The notes beneath the pieces are model-generated. The model was not told where the DNA came from. It saw nothing but the letters and a program-made list of their open reading frames with translations, and made no database searches. The position numbers were made by a program, and so were the translations under genes. This document shows positions 1 through 4,560 of a stretch of 12,224 nt of DNA, piece by piece. The stretch is from JAGOSA01 sp043718505. Lineage in GTDB: Bacteria > Patescibacteriota > Minisyncoccia > Phycocordibacterales > UBA9973. The DNA lies in contig JAYSVN010000041.1 in assembly GCA_043718505.1 (NCBI GenBank), positions 1-12,224 on the forward strand. Direction: 5' to 3'. Every line of letters begins with the position of its first letter. Within the stretch, counting starts at the first letter, position 1.

Positions 1-1
1 A

Positions 2-223
2 GGATTAAAACACTGGGTAAAGAGGTTAATAATAACTTCTGGTGTAAAGTTTCATCTCCACCGCTTTCGTCACACATTCGCATGTAAACTCGCCGAAGCA
101 AATGTAAATCTTTTCAAAATCCAAGCTATGATGGGCCACGTTGATATAAGAATGACTGCCAAGTATGAGCGATCAATGAAAACAGAGAATATGGAAGAAG
201 ATATGGGCAAAATAACGTTTTGA
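2..223 (+). CDS. Tyrosine recombinase (integrase), C-terminal part
   Basis: The window opens inside this gene; 73 codons and a TGA stop are visible. The frame carries the end of the tyrosine recombinase catalytic domain: a box II H-x-x-R (His codon 59-61, Arg codon 68-70, in HRFRHTFA), a box III Gly-His (His codon 137-139, in MMGHVDIRMTAKY), and the nucleophilic Tyr at codon 164-166. These residues cut and rejoin DNA through a 3'-phosphotyrosine bond. A short acidic and basic tail follows the Tyr, as in XerC/D and phage integrases. A tRNA-Lys 3' fragment lies about 190 nt downstream, so I infer an element integrase next to its attachment site and not a housekeeping Xer protein. The N-terminal and core-binding domains lie outside the window, so the subfamily cannot be named. 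Confidence 0.9.
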   Translation, partial: GLKHWVKRLIITSGVKFHLHRFRHTFACKLAEANVNLFKIQAMMGHVDIRMTAKYERSMKTENMEEDMGKITF

Positions 224-416
224 TATTTTGTTTTATTCTGCGATAATTATCTATAGTCGGATCATTTTATTAGTTAAAATGTCGATTGGGAAACGTTTTA
301 TTGGAGTTTTAGTTAGGCGGTAAACAGGTCGTTCAGAATTGTCTGTTTTATCAGCCAAAATACAATTTTAAGTTTGTATTATCTACCTTTTTTGGAGAAA
401 GACCACTCTCCGTTTC
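224..416. other. Gene-free integrase-att interval
   Basis: AT-rich stretch with no credible coding frame between the integrase stop and the tRNA fragment. It holds a small inverted repeat (ATACAA against TTTGTAT, about 360-379), a pyrimidine run, and two competing short stems: GGAGA at 394-398 with TCTCC at 407-411, and CTCTCC at 406-411 with GGAGAG further downstream. Such stems could be recombinase arm sites or a weak terminator for the integrase gene. That is inference only. Confidence 0.4.
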
Positions 417-458
417 CTTTTAAGGAGAGGGTCGCAGGTTCGATTCCTGCCGGGAGGA
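417..458 (+). tRNA. tRNA-Lys(UUU) 3'-half fragment, probable attachment site
   Basis: This has the 3' half of a tRNA: an anticodon loop CTTTTAA (417-423, anticodon TTT at 419-421), the 3' side of the anticodon stem (424-428), a five-base variable region GGGTC (429-433), a perfect T-arm with loop TTCGATT (434-450), and an acceptor 3' strand CGGGAGG with discriminator A (451-458). The required 5' acceptor strand CCTCCCG and a D-arm are absent from the upstream 416 bases. CCA is not encoded. A tRNA 3' half next to an integrase gene is the usual product of tRNA-directed integration, where the intact tRNA stays at the other end of the element. A split or intron-containing tRNA is less likely. The isotype rests on the anticodon loop alone. 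Confidence 0.75.
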
Positions 459-494
459 CATTAAAAAATTACCTAATTTGAAATTCGAATCTAG

Positions 495-523
495 TTGACA
501 AAGTATTCATATAAAAGTAATGT
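495..523 (+). promoter_or_regulatory. Strong sigma-70-type promoter for the zinc-ribbon gene
   Basis: Consensus -35 TTGACA (495-500), a 17-nt spacer and -10 TAATGT (518-523). Transcription should begin near 530, about 8 nt before a possible TTG start and about 29 nt before an ATG. Confidence 0.75.
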
Positions 524-537
524 AAGAAAAAATAAAA

Positions 538-741
538 TTGGGAACCCAAAACAAGCAAATGAAAGTCTGTATGAAAGTGCCCTACGCATCAAAGGAAGAT
601 GCCAAGGCTGCAGTTAGGGCGGGACAAAAATACAAGAGTCGCCATCCAAGGCTCGTAAACGTATATCAATGTAGAAGATGCGGTTTCTGGCATACAACGA
701 GTATGACCCGAGAAGCGTATCGTAAAAGTAAACAACTATAA
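538..741 (+). CDS. Small phage-type zinc-ribbon protein
   Basis: A basic protein of 67 aa if the TTG at 538 is used, or 60 aa from the in-frame ATG at 559; neither start has a Shine-Dalgarno site. The TTG lies about 8 nt after the predicted transcription start, so both remain open. The C-terminal half has C-x-x-C-G-x-W-H (YQCRRCGFWHTT), which resembles the zinc-binding core of small proteins common in phages and integrated elements. The N-terminal half is a Lys/Ala-rich helix. It has its own promoter and terminator and sits just outside the putative att site, so it may belong to an older or neighbouring mobile element. A role in nucleic-acid binding is plausible but not shown. Confidence 0.7.
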   Translation: MGTQNKQMKVCMKVPYASKEDAKAAVRAGQKYKSRHPRLVNVYQCRRCGFWHTTSMTREAYRKSKQL

Positions 742-767
742 ACCAGCTATTATAAGCGGGTTTTTTT
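741..767 (+). terminator. Intrinsic terminator of the zinc-ribbon gene
   Basis: The stem pairs AACC-A-GCT with AGC-G-GGTT (one A/G mismatch) around a six-base AT loop and is followed by seven T. It begins at the stop codon. Confidence 0.75.
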
Positions 768-798
768 ATACATACAGGCACCCCTAAATTTTAAGCAA

Positions 799-826
799 AT
801 AAAAAAGAACAACAATCGTTGTTCTT
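799..826 (-). terminator. Intrinsic terminator of the MOSC gene
   Basis: A perfect 9-bp stem (AAGAACAAC at 805-813 with GTTGTTCTT at 818-826) encloses a four-base loop. Read on the minus strand it is followed by a T-run. It lies about 20 nt past the MOSC stop codon. Confidence 0.8.
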
Positions 827-844
827 AAATAATCTTAGCCCACA

Positions 845-1309
845 TCAATAACCTTTGAGTGGAGGAATAATTTCATCATTTTTTCGTATCATCCCTCCCT
901 CAACAACTTCGGCAATAAGGCCACCTCTGTCAAAGAAAGTATCTTTGAAGCTTTGGTCCTTTCCCGCAAGTTTACTTGGCCTATTGCATGGATCGCAGTA
1001 TTTTATTCCTTTAAATGTGGCACCTCCGATTTTAAATGTTTGCCCGATTAACCACATCAGTTCAACTCCTTCAATAATTATATTGCGACGGCTTTCTGCA
1101 AAATCAAATCCACTGTCTTTAAAGAAAATGGCATTCATAAGGGTGACTTGTCGCTTACCTGATTTTCCTTTATTGAAACTGCCTTGGCCAGTAGAATATC
1201 TGTCACCTTTAAGCCCTACACCGGCAATGGCTTCAACTTCCTGCTGCTCTTCCATTACACTGCCAGCTGCGGGAGTCGTAAAGATGGCAACTACTTTAGG
1301 ATTATCCAT
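845..1309 (-). CDS. MOSC-domain protein
   Basis: A 154-aa stand-alone MOSC domain, the fold of the molybdenum cofactor sulfurase C-terminus and of YiiM/YuaD-type proteins. Visible family marks are G-x-K-G-D-R (GLKGDRY, residues 32-38), the R-x-N-I-I-I-E-G stretch near 75-81, and a conserved Cys in KYCDPC (Cys105, with Cys108 nearby), the residue thought to handle sulfur or metal-sulfur groups. Family members bind molybdenum cofactor or act in detoxification of N-hydroxylated bases. No molybdenum-cofactor genes are in the window, so the substrate is unknown. Length matches small single-domain MOSC proteins. The ATG start lies about 10-12 nt after a predicted transcription start and has no Shine-Dalgarno site. 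The gene is divergent from trmH. Confidence 0.85.
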   Translation of the reverse strand: MDNPKVVAIFTTPAAGSVMEEQQEVEAIAGVGLKGDRYSTGQGSFNKGKSGKRQVTLMNAIFFKDSGFDFAESRRNIIIEGVELMWLIGQTFKIGGATFKGIKYCDPCNRPSKLAGKDQSFKDTFFDRGGLIAEVVEGGMIRKNDEIIPPLKGY

Positions 1310-1327
1310 GATGTTTGTTTTTTGGCC

Positions 1328-1355
1328 ACATTACTACAAAAGCCGGGAATGTCAA
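1328..1355 (-). promoter_or_regulatory. Promoter of the MOSC gene
   Basis: On the minus strand, TTGACA (1355-1350), 16 nt, TAATGT (1333-1328). The -10 is the same hexamer as that of the zinc-ribbon gene. Its -35 overlaps the -35 region of the divergent trmH promoter, so the two may compete for RNA polymerase. Confidence 0.6.
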
Positions 1356-1377
1356 AACTATTCTAATCTGATACAAT
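1350..1377 (+). promoter_or_regulatory. Promoter of the SpoU methyltransferase gene (leaderless)
   Basis: Extended -10 TGATACAAT (TACAAT at 1372-1377) with a weak -35 around 1349-1355. Only eight bases separate the -10 from the ATG at 1386, so the transcript should start at or next to the start codon. Confidence 0.6.
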
Positions 1378-1385
1378 TGTCCGGC

Positions 1386-1886
1386 ATGAAAGAAAAACAA
1401 GGGATTATTTCTGCCTTATTACTCGAAAACATACGCAGCGCTGAAAACGTTGGTTCAATTTTTCGGACGGCAGATGCAGCTGGTATTTCGCATATATATC
1501 TCGCTGGCTACACACCAGCACCACTCGATCGTTTCAAAAGACCTAACGCAAAAATTGCTACCCGTGCGCTTGGTGCAGAGAAAAATATTCCATGGACAAG
1601 TGTCGCGCGCACAGGGACGCTTATTTCAAAATTAAAAAAAGAAGGCTGGCAGATTATTTCCATAGAACAATCGCCGAAGGGGATTGATTATAAAAAAGTA
1701 AAAATTGAATCCGGCAAAAAACCAGCCAAAGTACTTTTTATTTTGGGTAATGAAGTTAATGGCGTTTCCCCCAAACTTTTGGCCGCGGCTGATATTATTG
1801 CCGAAATACCTATGCGAGGAGCCAAAGAATCACTCAATGTTTCTGTAGCTGCAGGTGTAGCACTATTTAGAATGCTTAATATATAA
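1386..1886 (+). CDS. SpoU/TrmH-family RNA 2'-O-methyltransferase
   Basis: A 166-aa SPOUT-class methyltransferase that transfers a methyl group from S-adenosylmethionine to a ribose 2'-OH in tRNA or rRNA. The three SpoU motifs are present in order: N-x-G-S-I-F-R-T-A-D-A (21-31, with the catalytic-type Arg27), I-L-G-N-E-V-N-G-V-S (119-128), and I-P-M-R-G-A-K-E-S-L-N-V-S-V-A-A-G (141-157), the last two forming the cofactor-binding trefoil knot. The length fits the minimal TrmL/TrmH type without an N-terminal RNA-binding extension. I chose the ATG at 1386 because the frame upstream is the antisense of the MOSC gene and because a good -10 lies 8 nt before this ATG. The target nucleotide cannot be told from sequence. 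Confidence 0.93.
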   Translation: MKEKQGIISALLLENIRSAENVGSIFRTADAAGISHIYLAGYTPAPLDRFKRPNAKIATRALGAEKNIPWTSVARTGTLISKLKKEGWQIISIEQSPKGIDYKKVKIESGKKPAKVLFILGNEVNGVSPKLLAAADIIAEIPMRGAKESLNVSVAAGVALFRMLNI

Positions 1887-1891
1887 AACTT

Positions 1892-2062
1892 TTAGTACTC
1901 TTCTTCTGGTTCTGAAAGTGAACTATCGGTAAAAGGTTTTGCACTTTTGTATCTTTCCGGTCCGCCGGTAAATAGCCAAAGGAAAAACATGGCGGCAAGA
2001 ACTGCGAGAAAAACTAATAGAATTACTACTGCTGTTGGGCCGGGGGCCGGTTTATCTGCCAT
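1892..2062 (-). CDS. Small single-pass membrane protein, 56 aa
   Basis: The minus strand encodes 56 aa: a short Pro-rich N-terminus (MADKPAPGPT), one strongly hydrophobic segment at about 11-31 (Val/Leu/Ala/Phe), then a polar tail rich in Ser and Glu that ends EPEEEY. The positive-inside rule gives no clear topology. The gene sits 29 nt after the fpg stop. It has its own TATACT box 7 nt before the ATG, so it may be transcribed both with fpg and alone. I recognise no family. The clean membrane segment, the start-proximal promoter and the tight fit between two genes support it being real. Confidence 0.7.
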   Translation of the reverse strand: MADKPAPGPTAVVILLVFLAVLAAMFFLWLFTGGPERYKSAKPFTDSSLSEPEEEY

Positions 2063-2069
2063 ATGAAAA

Positions 2070-2075
2070 AGTATA
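2070..2075 (-). promoter_or_regulatory. -10 box for the 56-aa membrane protein gene
   Basis: TATACT on the minus strand, ending 7 nt before the ATG; a leaderless transcript is predicted. No convincing -35 is visible. Confidence 0.5.
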
Positions 2076-2091
2076 CACTATCCTTTATTTT

Positions 2092-3027
2092 TTATTTGAA
2101 CAATTTTTGATGCACTGGACAAAAGTGCGCACTTCGCCCGCCAAAAGGTAATTTCTGAACAACACCTTTGCAGCCTGGTTTTGGGCAAGTTTTGCCGGTG
2201 CGGCGATATACATTATGAGCATGTTGAAATTTACCCCGCTTGCCACTGACGTCACGGTAATCACTCGTTGAATCACCACCGAAGTCTATGCCTTTTTTCA
2301 GAACGGCGAGCATGCCTTTATATAAAAGAGACATTTGTTTGGCCGGAATTTTCTCAACGATCGAAAGTGGATGAATACCAGAGAGCCAGAGCATTTCATC
2401 AGAATAAATATTGCCGATACCGGCGACCACCATTTGATCAAGTAAAATAAGTTTAATTTTTCCGCGCGGACGCTTCATGAGACGCTCTACGAATTTCTTG
2501 ACCGTAAAACCCTTATCCAAAGGCTCAGGCCCCAAATGCTTGAGATGAACACTTTCATGAATATTTTTACTTTCTACTAGTGTTACTTTAGCAAACTGGC
2601 GTACATCAGAGAGCACAAGCTGCTTACCATTTGAAAATGAAAAAACCACATGGAGAAATCTATTATAAGGATCACGCAAAGCCTCATTTTTCTCGCTCGC
2701 AGCCGGTATCCAAATTTTATTTTTAGCATCAAATGAATATTTGCCAACCATAAGATGACCGGTCATTTTCATGTGGATGAGAATAGTCTTGCCGCCGGAC
2801 AAATTAATGAGAATATTTTTCGCCCTTCGTTCAACTGAAGTAACTTTCGTACCAATAACTTCCTTTTTAAATTTAGCAAAGAAATTTTTATCTTTATGCG
2901 AAGTACTCAAGTGTGGGGAAGTATAGCTGCGCTTGGCGAGGTCAGTCCAAACATCAGTGATTTTTAGACCAGGCAAAACCTTTTGGAGGCCGGTGACGGT
3001 CGTATGGACTTCAGGGAGTTCGGGCAT
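2092..3027 (-). CDS. mutM: Formamidopyrimidine-DNA glycosylase (Fpg/MutM)
   Basis: A 311-aa base-excision repair enzyme that removes 8-oxoguanine and formamidopyrimidines and nicks the abasic site. The start MPELPEV supplies the catalytic Pro2 and Glu3 exposed after Met removal. A conserved Lys lies in the HMKMTGHL segment. The helix-two-turn-helix is seen as LLDQ-x-V-V-A-G-I-G-N-I-Y-S-D-E, and the C-terminal zinc-finger arm ends the protein. The finger is unusual: C281-x4-C286 and C303-x2-H306, where the family normally has four Cys; Arg298 (GGRSAHF), which contacts DNA, is kept. Its length is somewhat above the usual 270-290 aa. The ATG start is fixed by the mature N-terminus and by a TATAGT box 8 nt upstream. 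Confidence 0.97.
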   Translation of the reverse strand: MPELPEVHTTVTGLQKVLPGLKITDVWTDLAKRSYTSPHLSTSHKDKNFFAKFKKEVIGTKVTSVERRAKNILINLSGGKTILIHMKMTGHLMVGKYSFDAKNKIWIPAASEKNEALRDPYNRFLHVVFSFSNGKQLVLSDVRQFAKVTLVESKNIHESVHLKHLGPEPLDKGFTVKKFVERLMKRPRGKIKLILLDQMVVAGIGNIYSDEMLWLSGIHPLSIVEKIPAKQMSLLYKGMLAVLKKGIDFGGDSTSDYRDVSGKRGKFQHAHNVYRRTGKTCPKPGCKGVVQKLPFGGRSAHFCPVHQKLFK

Positions 3028-3035
3028 GTATTTAG

Positions 3036-3041
3036 ACTATA
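3036..3041 (-). promoter_or_regulatory. -10 box of mutM (leaderless)
   Basis: TATAGT on the minus strand with 8 nt to the ATG. Transcription should begin essentially at the start codon; no Shine-Dalgarno site is possible. Confidence 0.55.
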
Positions 3042-3104
3042 TTTTTTGAGATTTTATGACAAGTAATTGTGTTTTTATAAAAATACTTTATAGTTTTTTC
3101 TTTA

Positions 3105-3132
3105 TTGATTTTTCATATAGTCATGGTACAGT
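3105..3132 (+). promoter_or_regulatory. Probable promoter of the hicB-like gene
   Basis: TTGATT (3105-3110), 16 nt, TACAGT (3127-3132) would place the start near the ATG at 3139. A second -10 candidate, TATAGT (3116-3121), would suit the ATG at 3133. The choice between them is open. Confidence 0.45.
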
Positions 3133-3288
3133 ATGCGCATGAGAAGTAAAACATTCAAATCAATTATTTGGGAAGAAGGCAAACACTATATTGCCCAGTG
3201 TTTGAATGTTGATATTTCAAGCTTTGGTTCTACAAAGAAAAGTGCCGAGAAAAATCTCATTGAAGCCCTCAAGCTTTATTTTGAATAA
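3133..3288 (+). CDS. HicB-like antitoxin-fold protein, orphan
   Basis: This 51-aa protein (49 aa from the ATG at 3139) matches the short HicB/UPF0150 partial RNase-H fold: an initial strand with W-E-E-G-x-x-Y-I-A-Q-C-L-x-V-D, then S-x-G-S-T, then a helix with A-x-x-N-L-x-E-A-L-x-L-Y. In classic systems HicB neutralises the HicA mRNA interferase and often has a DNA-binding tail. Here there is no tail, and no HicA-like ORF lies on either side, so it is an orphan. It may be a stand-alone regulator or a relic. Neither start has a Shine-Dalgarno site. A 26-nt degenerate copy of the ruvA 3' end begins right after the stop codon. Confidence 0.8.
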   Translation: MRMRSKTFKSIIWEEGKHYIAQCLNVDISSFGSTKKSAEKNLIEALKLYFE

Positions 3289-3314
3289 CTATTTCCCAAT
3301 ATACTTAAACACCT
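3289..3314 (-). repeat. Degenerate copy of the ruvA 3' end
   Basis: Aligned without gaps, 3289-3314 and 3612-3637 agree at 22 of 26 positions. On the minus strand both encode K-Y-I-G-K followed by TAG, the ruvA C-terminus. The frame is closed by a stop two codons further upstream, so this is only a tail. It overlaps a short inverted repeat (ACACCT at 3309-3314, AGGTGT at 3326-3331). Confidence 0.4.
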
Positions 3315-3368
3315 AAAGGCAAAGTAGGTGTAAATTTAGATTGTGAAAATGGGATTTTAAACTGATTC

Positions 3369-3438
3369 TGGACGTGACGGGGATCGAACCCGCAATCCAC
3401 AATTGGTAAGGTTGTGGATCTAGACCACTAGCACGCCC
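3369..3438 (-). tRNA. Non-canonical tRNA, best read as tRNA-Val(UAC)
   Basis: Read on the minus strand, a 7-bp acceptor stem (GGGCGTG with CACGTCC, one G-U pair, discriminator A) and a standard T-arm (3377-3393, loop TTCGATC) are clear. Between them are only 38 bases. The D-arm CTAGTGGTCTAG keeps the GG of the D-loop but directly abuts the acceptor, so the U8 linker is missing or the D-stem is cut to about 2 bp. The anticodon arm is a long stem (about 8 bp) with a nine-base loop CCTTACCAA instead of seven. The central triplet after a U is TAC, giving Val; ACC (Gly) is a weaker reading. CCA is not encoded. It could be a divergent working tRNA or a decayed one. It lies downstream of the ruvA terminator. 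Confidence 0.6.
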
Positions 3439-3510
3439 GTGATATGGAATACCAAACCATACCGTTCTGAATCATAAAATAGTGAGATGAAATCTTCATC
3501 AAGAAAAGAT

Positions 3511-3545
3511 AAAAAAACAAATCCGCCCACATCTGGGCGGATTTG
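3511..3545 (-). terminator. Intrinsic terminator of ruvA
   Basis: A perfect 12-bp stem (CAAATCCGCCCA at 3518-3529 with its complement at 3534-3545) around a four-base loop; on the minus strand it is followed by seven T (3517-3511). It separates ruvA from the downstream tRNA. Confidence 0.88.
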
Positions 3546-3547
3546 CA

Positions 3548-3565
3548 ATCCACAACCTTACCAAT
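3548..3565 (+). repeat. 18-nt inverted copy of the tRNA anticodon arm
   Basis: ATCCACAACCTTACCAAT is an exact inverted repeat of 3402-3419, which is the 5' side and loop of the anticodon arm of the tRNA at 3369-3438. It lies between the ruvA stop codon and the ruvA terminator. The ruvA mRNA 3' end therefore carries a perfect antisense of the anticodon arm. The shorter motif GCAATCCA also occurs nearby at 3545-3552 and 3596-3603. Confidence 0.85.
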
Positions 3566-3611
3566 GCACACATACTACACCTTGCTATATTTTACGCAAT
3601 CCAATACAGCC

Positions 3612-4184
3612 CTATTTCCCAATGTACTTCAGCGCCTCCTTTATTTTCTCATTCAAAGTCGAAGCCGTAGCCGGAATTCTTTTCACCGCATCACGTGCTT
3701 CAGTCTGCGAATAGCCAAGTTTAACGAGCGCTTCGAGCGCATCAGAGTCACCGGAAAATTCACCAATACCGGCTTTGTGACCAAGCGAAACAAGTTTGTC
3801 GCGTAAATCAATAATTATTTTTTCAGCAGTTTTCTTGCCGATACCGGAAACGCTTGTTAAATAACCGACATCACCCGAGCCGATGGCGCGCTGGATGGAT
3901 TCGATCGAGCCGAGCGAAACAATAGAAATAGCAGAGCGGGGACCGACGCCGGAAACAGTTATGAGCATTTGGAAAAAAGTAAGCTCGCCGCGTGTGCGAA
4001 AACCATAGAGTTCCATGGCATCTTCTCTGACGACGAGGTGAGTAAAAAGGGCCAATTCTGTCCCAAGCTGGGCGGTAGCCAGAGTGTCGGTTGTAGTTGA
4101 AATTTCATACCCCACACCTTGAGTTTCAAGGATAACAGAACGATCTGAAATATCAGCGACTTTGCCCTTAACGAAAGCGATCAT
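3612..4184 (-). CDS. ruvA: Holliday junction branch migration protein RuvA
   Basis: A 190-aa RuvA, full length for the family. RuvA tetramers bind four-way junctions and load the RuvB motor. The order is an N-terminal OB fold (starts MIAFVKGKV, with G-V-G-Y-E-I near 30-35 and a Y-G-F-R/T strand), two helix-hairpin-helix motifs (V-S-G-V-G-P-R-S-A and V-S-G-I-G-K-K-T-A-E-K), and a C-terminal three-helix domain (A-L-x-x-L-G-Y-S-x-x-E-A) that contacts RuvB. The ATG at 4184 is chosen over an upstream in-frame start because it gives the standard N-terminus and has TATACT ending 6 nt before it. ruvB and ruvC are not in the window. It is divergent from rpsT with 74 bp between the start codons. Confidence 0.96.
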   Translation of the reverse strand: MIAFVKGKVADISDRSVILETQGVGYEISTTTDTLATAQLGTELALFTHLVVREDAMELYGFRTRGELTFFQMLITVSGVGPRSAISIVSLGSIESIQRAIGSGDVGYLTSVSGIGKKTAEKIIIDLRDKLVSLGHKAGIGEFSGDSDALEALVKLGYSQTEARDAVKRIPATASTLNEKIKEALKYIGK

Positions 4185-4190
4185 AGGAAC

Positions 4191-4196
4191 AGTATA
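4191..4196 (-). promoter_or_regulatory. -10 box of ruvA (leaderless)
   Basis: TATACT on the minus strand, 6 nt before the ATG. No good -35 is visible. A start at the A of the ATG is predicted. Confidence 0.55.
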
Positions 4197-4223
4197 TACG
4201 ATTCGGCCTAAAATGCGGTAGGC

Positions 4224-4251
4224 TTGCGCAATAAGCCTTTTCTGGTATAGT
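4224..4251 (+). promoter_or_regulatory. Extended -10 promoter of rpsT (leaderless)
   Basis: TTGCGC (4224-4229), 16 nt, TATAGT (4246-4251) with an upstream TG (TGGTATAGT). Seven bases separate the -10 from the ATG, so a ribosomal protein gene appears to be expressed from a leaderless mRNA. Confidence 0.65.
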
Positions 4252-4258
4252 AACCCGT

Positions 4259-4513
4259 ATGCCAATCATCAAATCAGCCAAAAAGGCCCTCCGCCAGTCA
4301 TTCCGCAAGAAAGCCGTTAATGACCGCCGAACCAAGGCCATGAAGGACGCTATCAAGAAAGTTGAGCGTTCAGTCAAAGAAAAAAAGAACGATGCCGCTC
4401 AAAAAATGCTGCCATCAGCATTTGCTGCAATCGACAAGGCAGCCAAGCAGGGTGTTATCAAGAAAAATAACGCTTCTCGTAAAAAGGCCCGTCTCGCTCG
4501 AATTTCTAAGTAA
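4259..4513 (+). CDS. rpsT: 30S ribosomal protein bS20
   Basis: An 84-aa, very basic, all-helical protein that binds 16S rRNA in the body of the small subunit. The opening M-P-I-I-K-S-A-K-K-A-L-R-Q-S, the central R-x-K-A-M-K-D-A-I-K-K-V and the closing A-I-D-K-A-A-K-Q-G-V-I-K-K-N-N-A-S-R-K-K-A-R-L typify S20. Its length is normal. The ATG is preceded by an extended -10 at 7 nt and no Shine-Dalgarno site. It is a single-gene unit closed by its own terminator. In E. coli S20 controls its own synthesis at translation; a leaderless message would leave no 5' UTR for such control here. Confidence 0.96.
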   Translation: MPIIKSAKKALRQSFRKKAVNDRRTKAMKDAIKKVERSVKEKKNDAAQKMLPSAFAAIDKAAKQGVIKKNNASRKKARLARISK

Positions 4514-4518
4514 CAGTA

Positions 4519-4542
4519 CAAAGGCGCCTTCGGGCGCTTTTT
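4519..4542 (+). terminator. Intrinsic terminator of rpsT
   Basis: GCGCC-TTCG-GGCGC with an extra G-U and two A-T pairs, then a T-run. The UUCG tetraloop makes it very stable. The next promoter starts within its tail. Confidence 0.85.
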
Positions 4543-4543
4543 G

Positions 4544-4552
4544 TGTTAAAAT
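4544..4552 (+). promoter_or_regulatory. Extended -10 promoter of the Gmad2-like gene (leaderless)
   Basis: TGTTAAAAT, with -10 TAAAAT at 4547-4552, lies right after the rpsT terminator. Eight bases remain before the ATG at 4561. Confidence 0.5.
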
Positions 4553-4560
4553 CTTTTTGT

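Noticed and set aside
417..458. tmRNA 3' end or complete tRNA
   Set aside because: No D-arm, 5' acceptor strand or tmRNA tag-coding region was found upstream; the anticodon loop and five-base variable region are those of an ordinary tRNA.
855..1385. Long N-terminal extension of the methyltransferase frame (over 170 codons)
   Set aside because: It is antisense to the MOSC gene. A leaderless-type -10 sits 8 nt before the ATG at 1386, and the remaining 166 aa make a complete minimal SpoU protein.
3291..3331. Terminator for hicB formed by ACACCT and AGGTGT
   Set aside because: Only six pairs with an 11-nt loop and no T-run; too weak to call.
3369..3438. Reading the tRNA on the plus strand, with anticodon GGT
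   Set aside because: The plus strand gives a neat TTGGTAA loop, but the T-arm with TTCGATC is only correct on the minus strand.
4185..4265. Upstream in-frame start for ruvA giving 217 aa
   Set aside because: The extension overlaps the rpsT promoter and start, and the standard RuvA N-terminus begins at the ATG at 4184.
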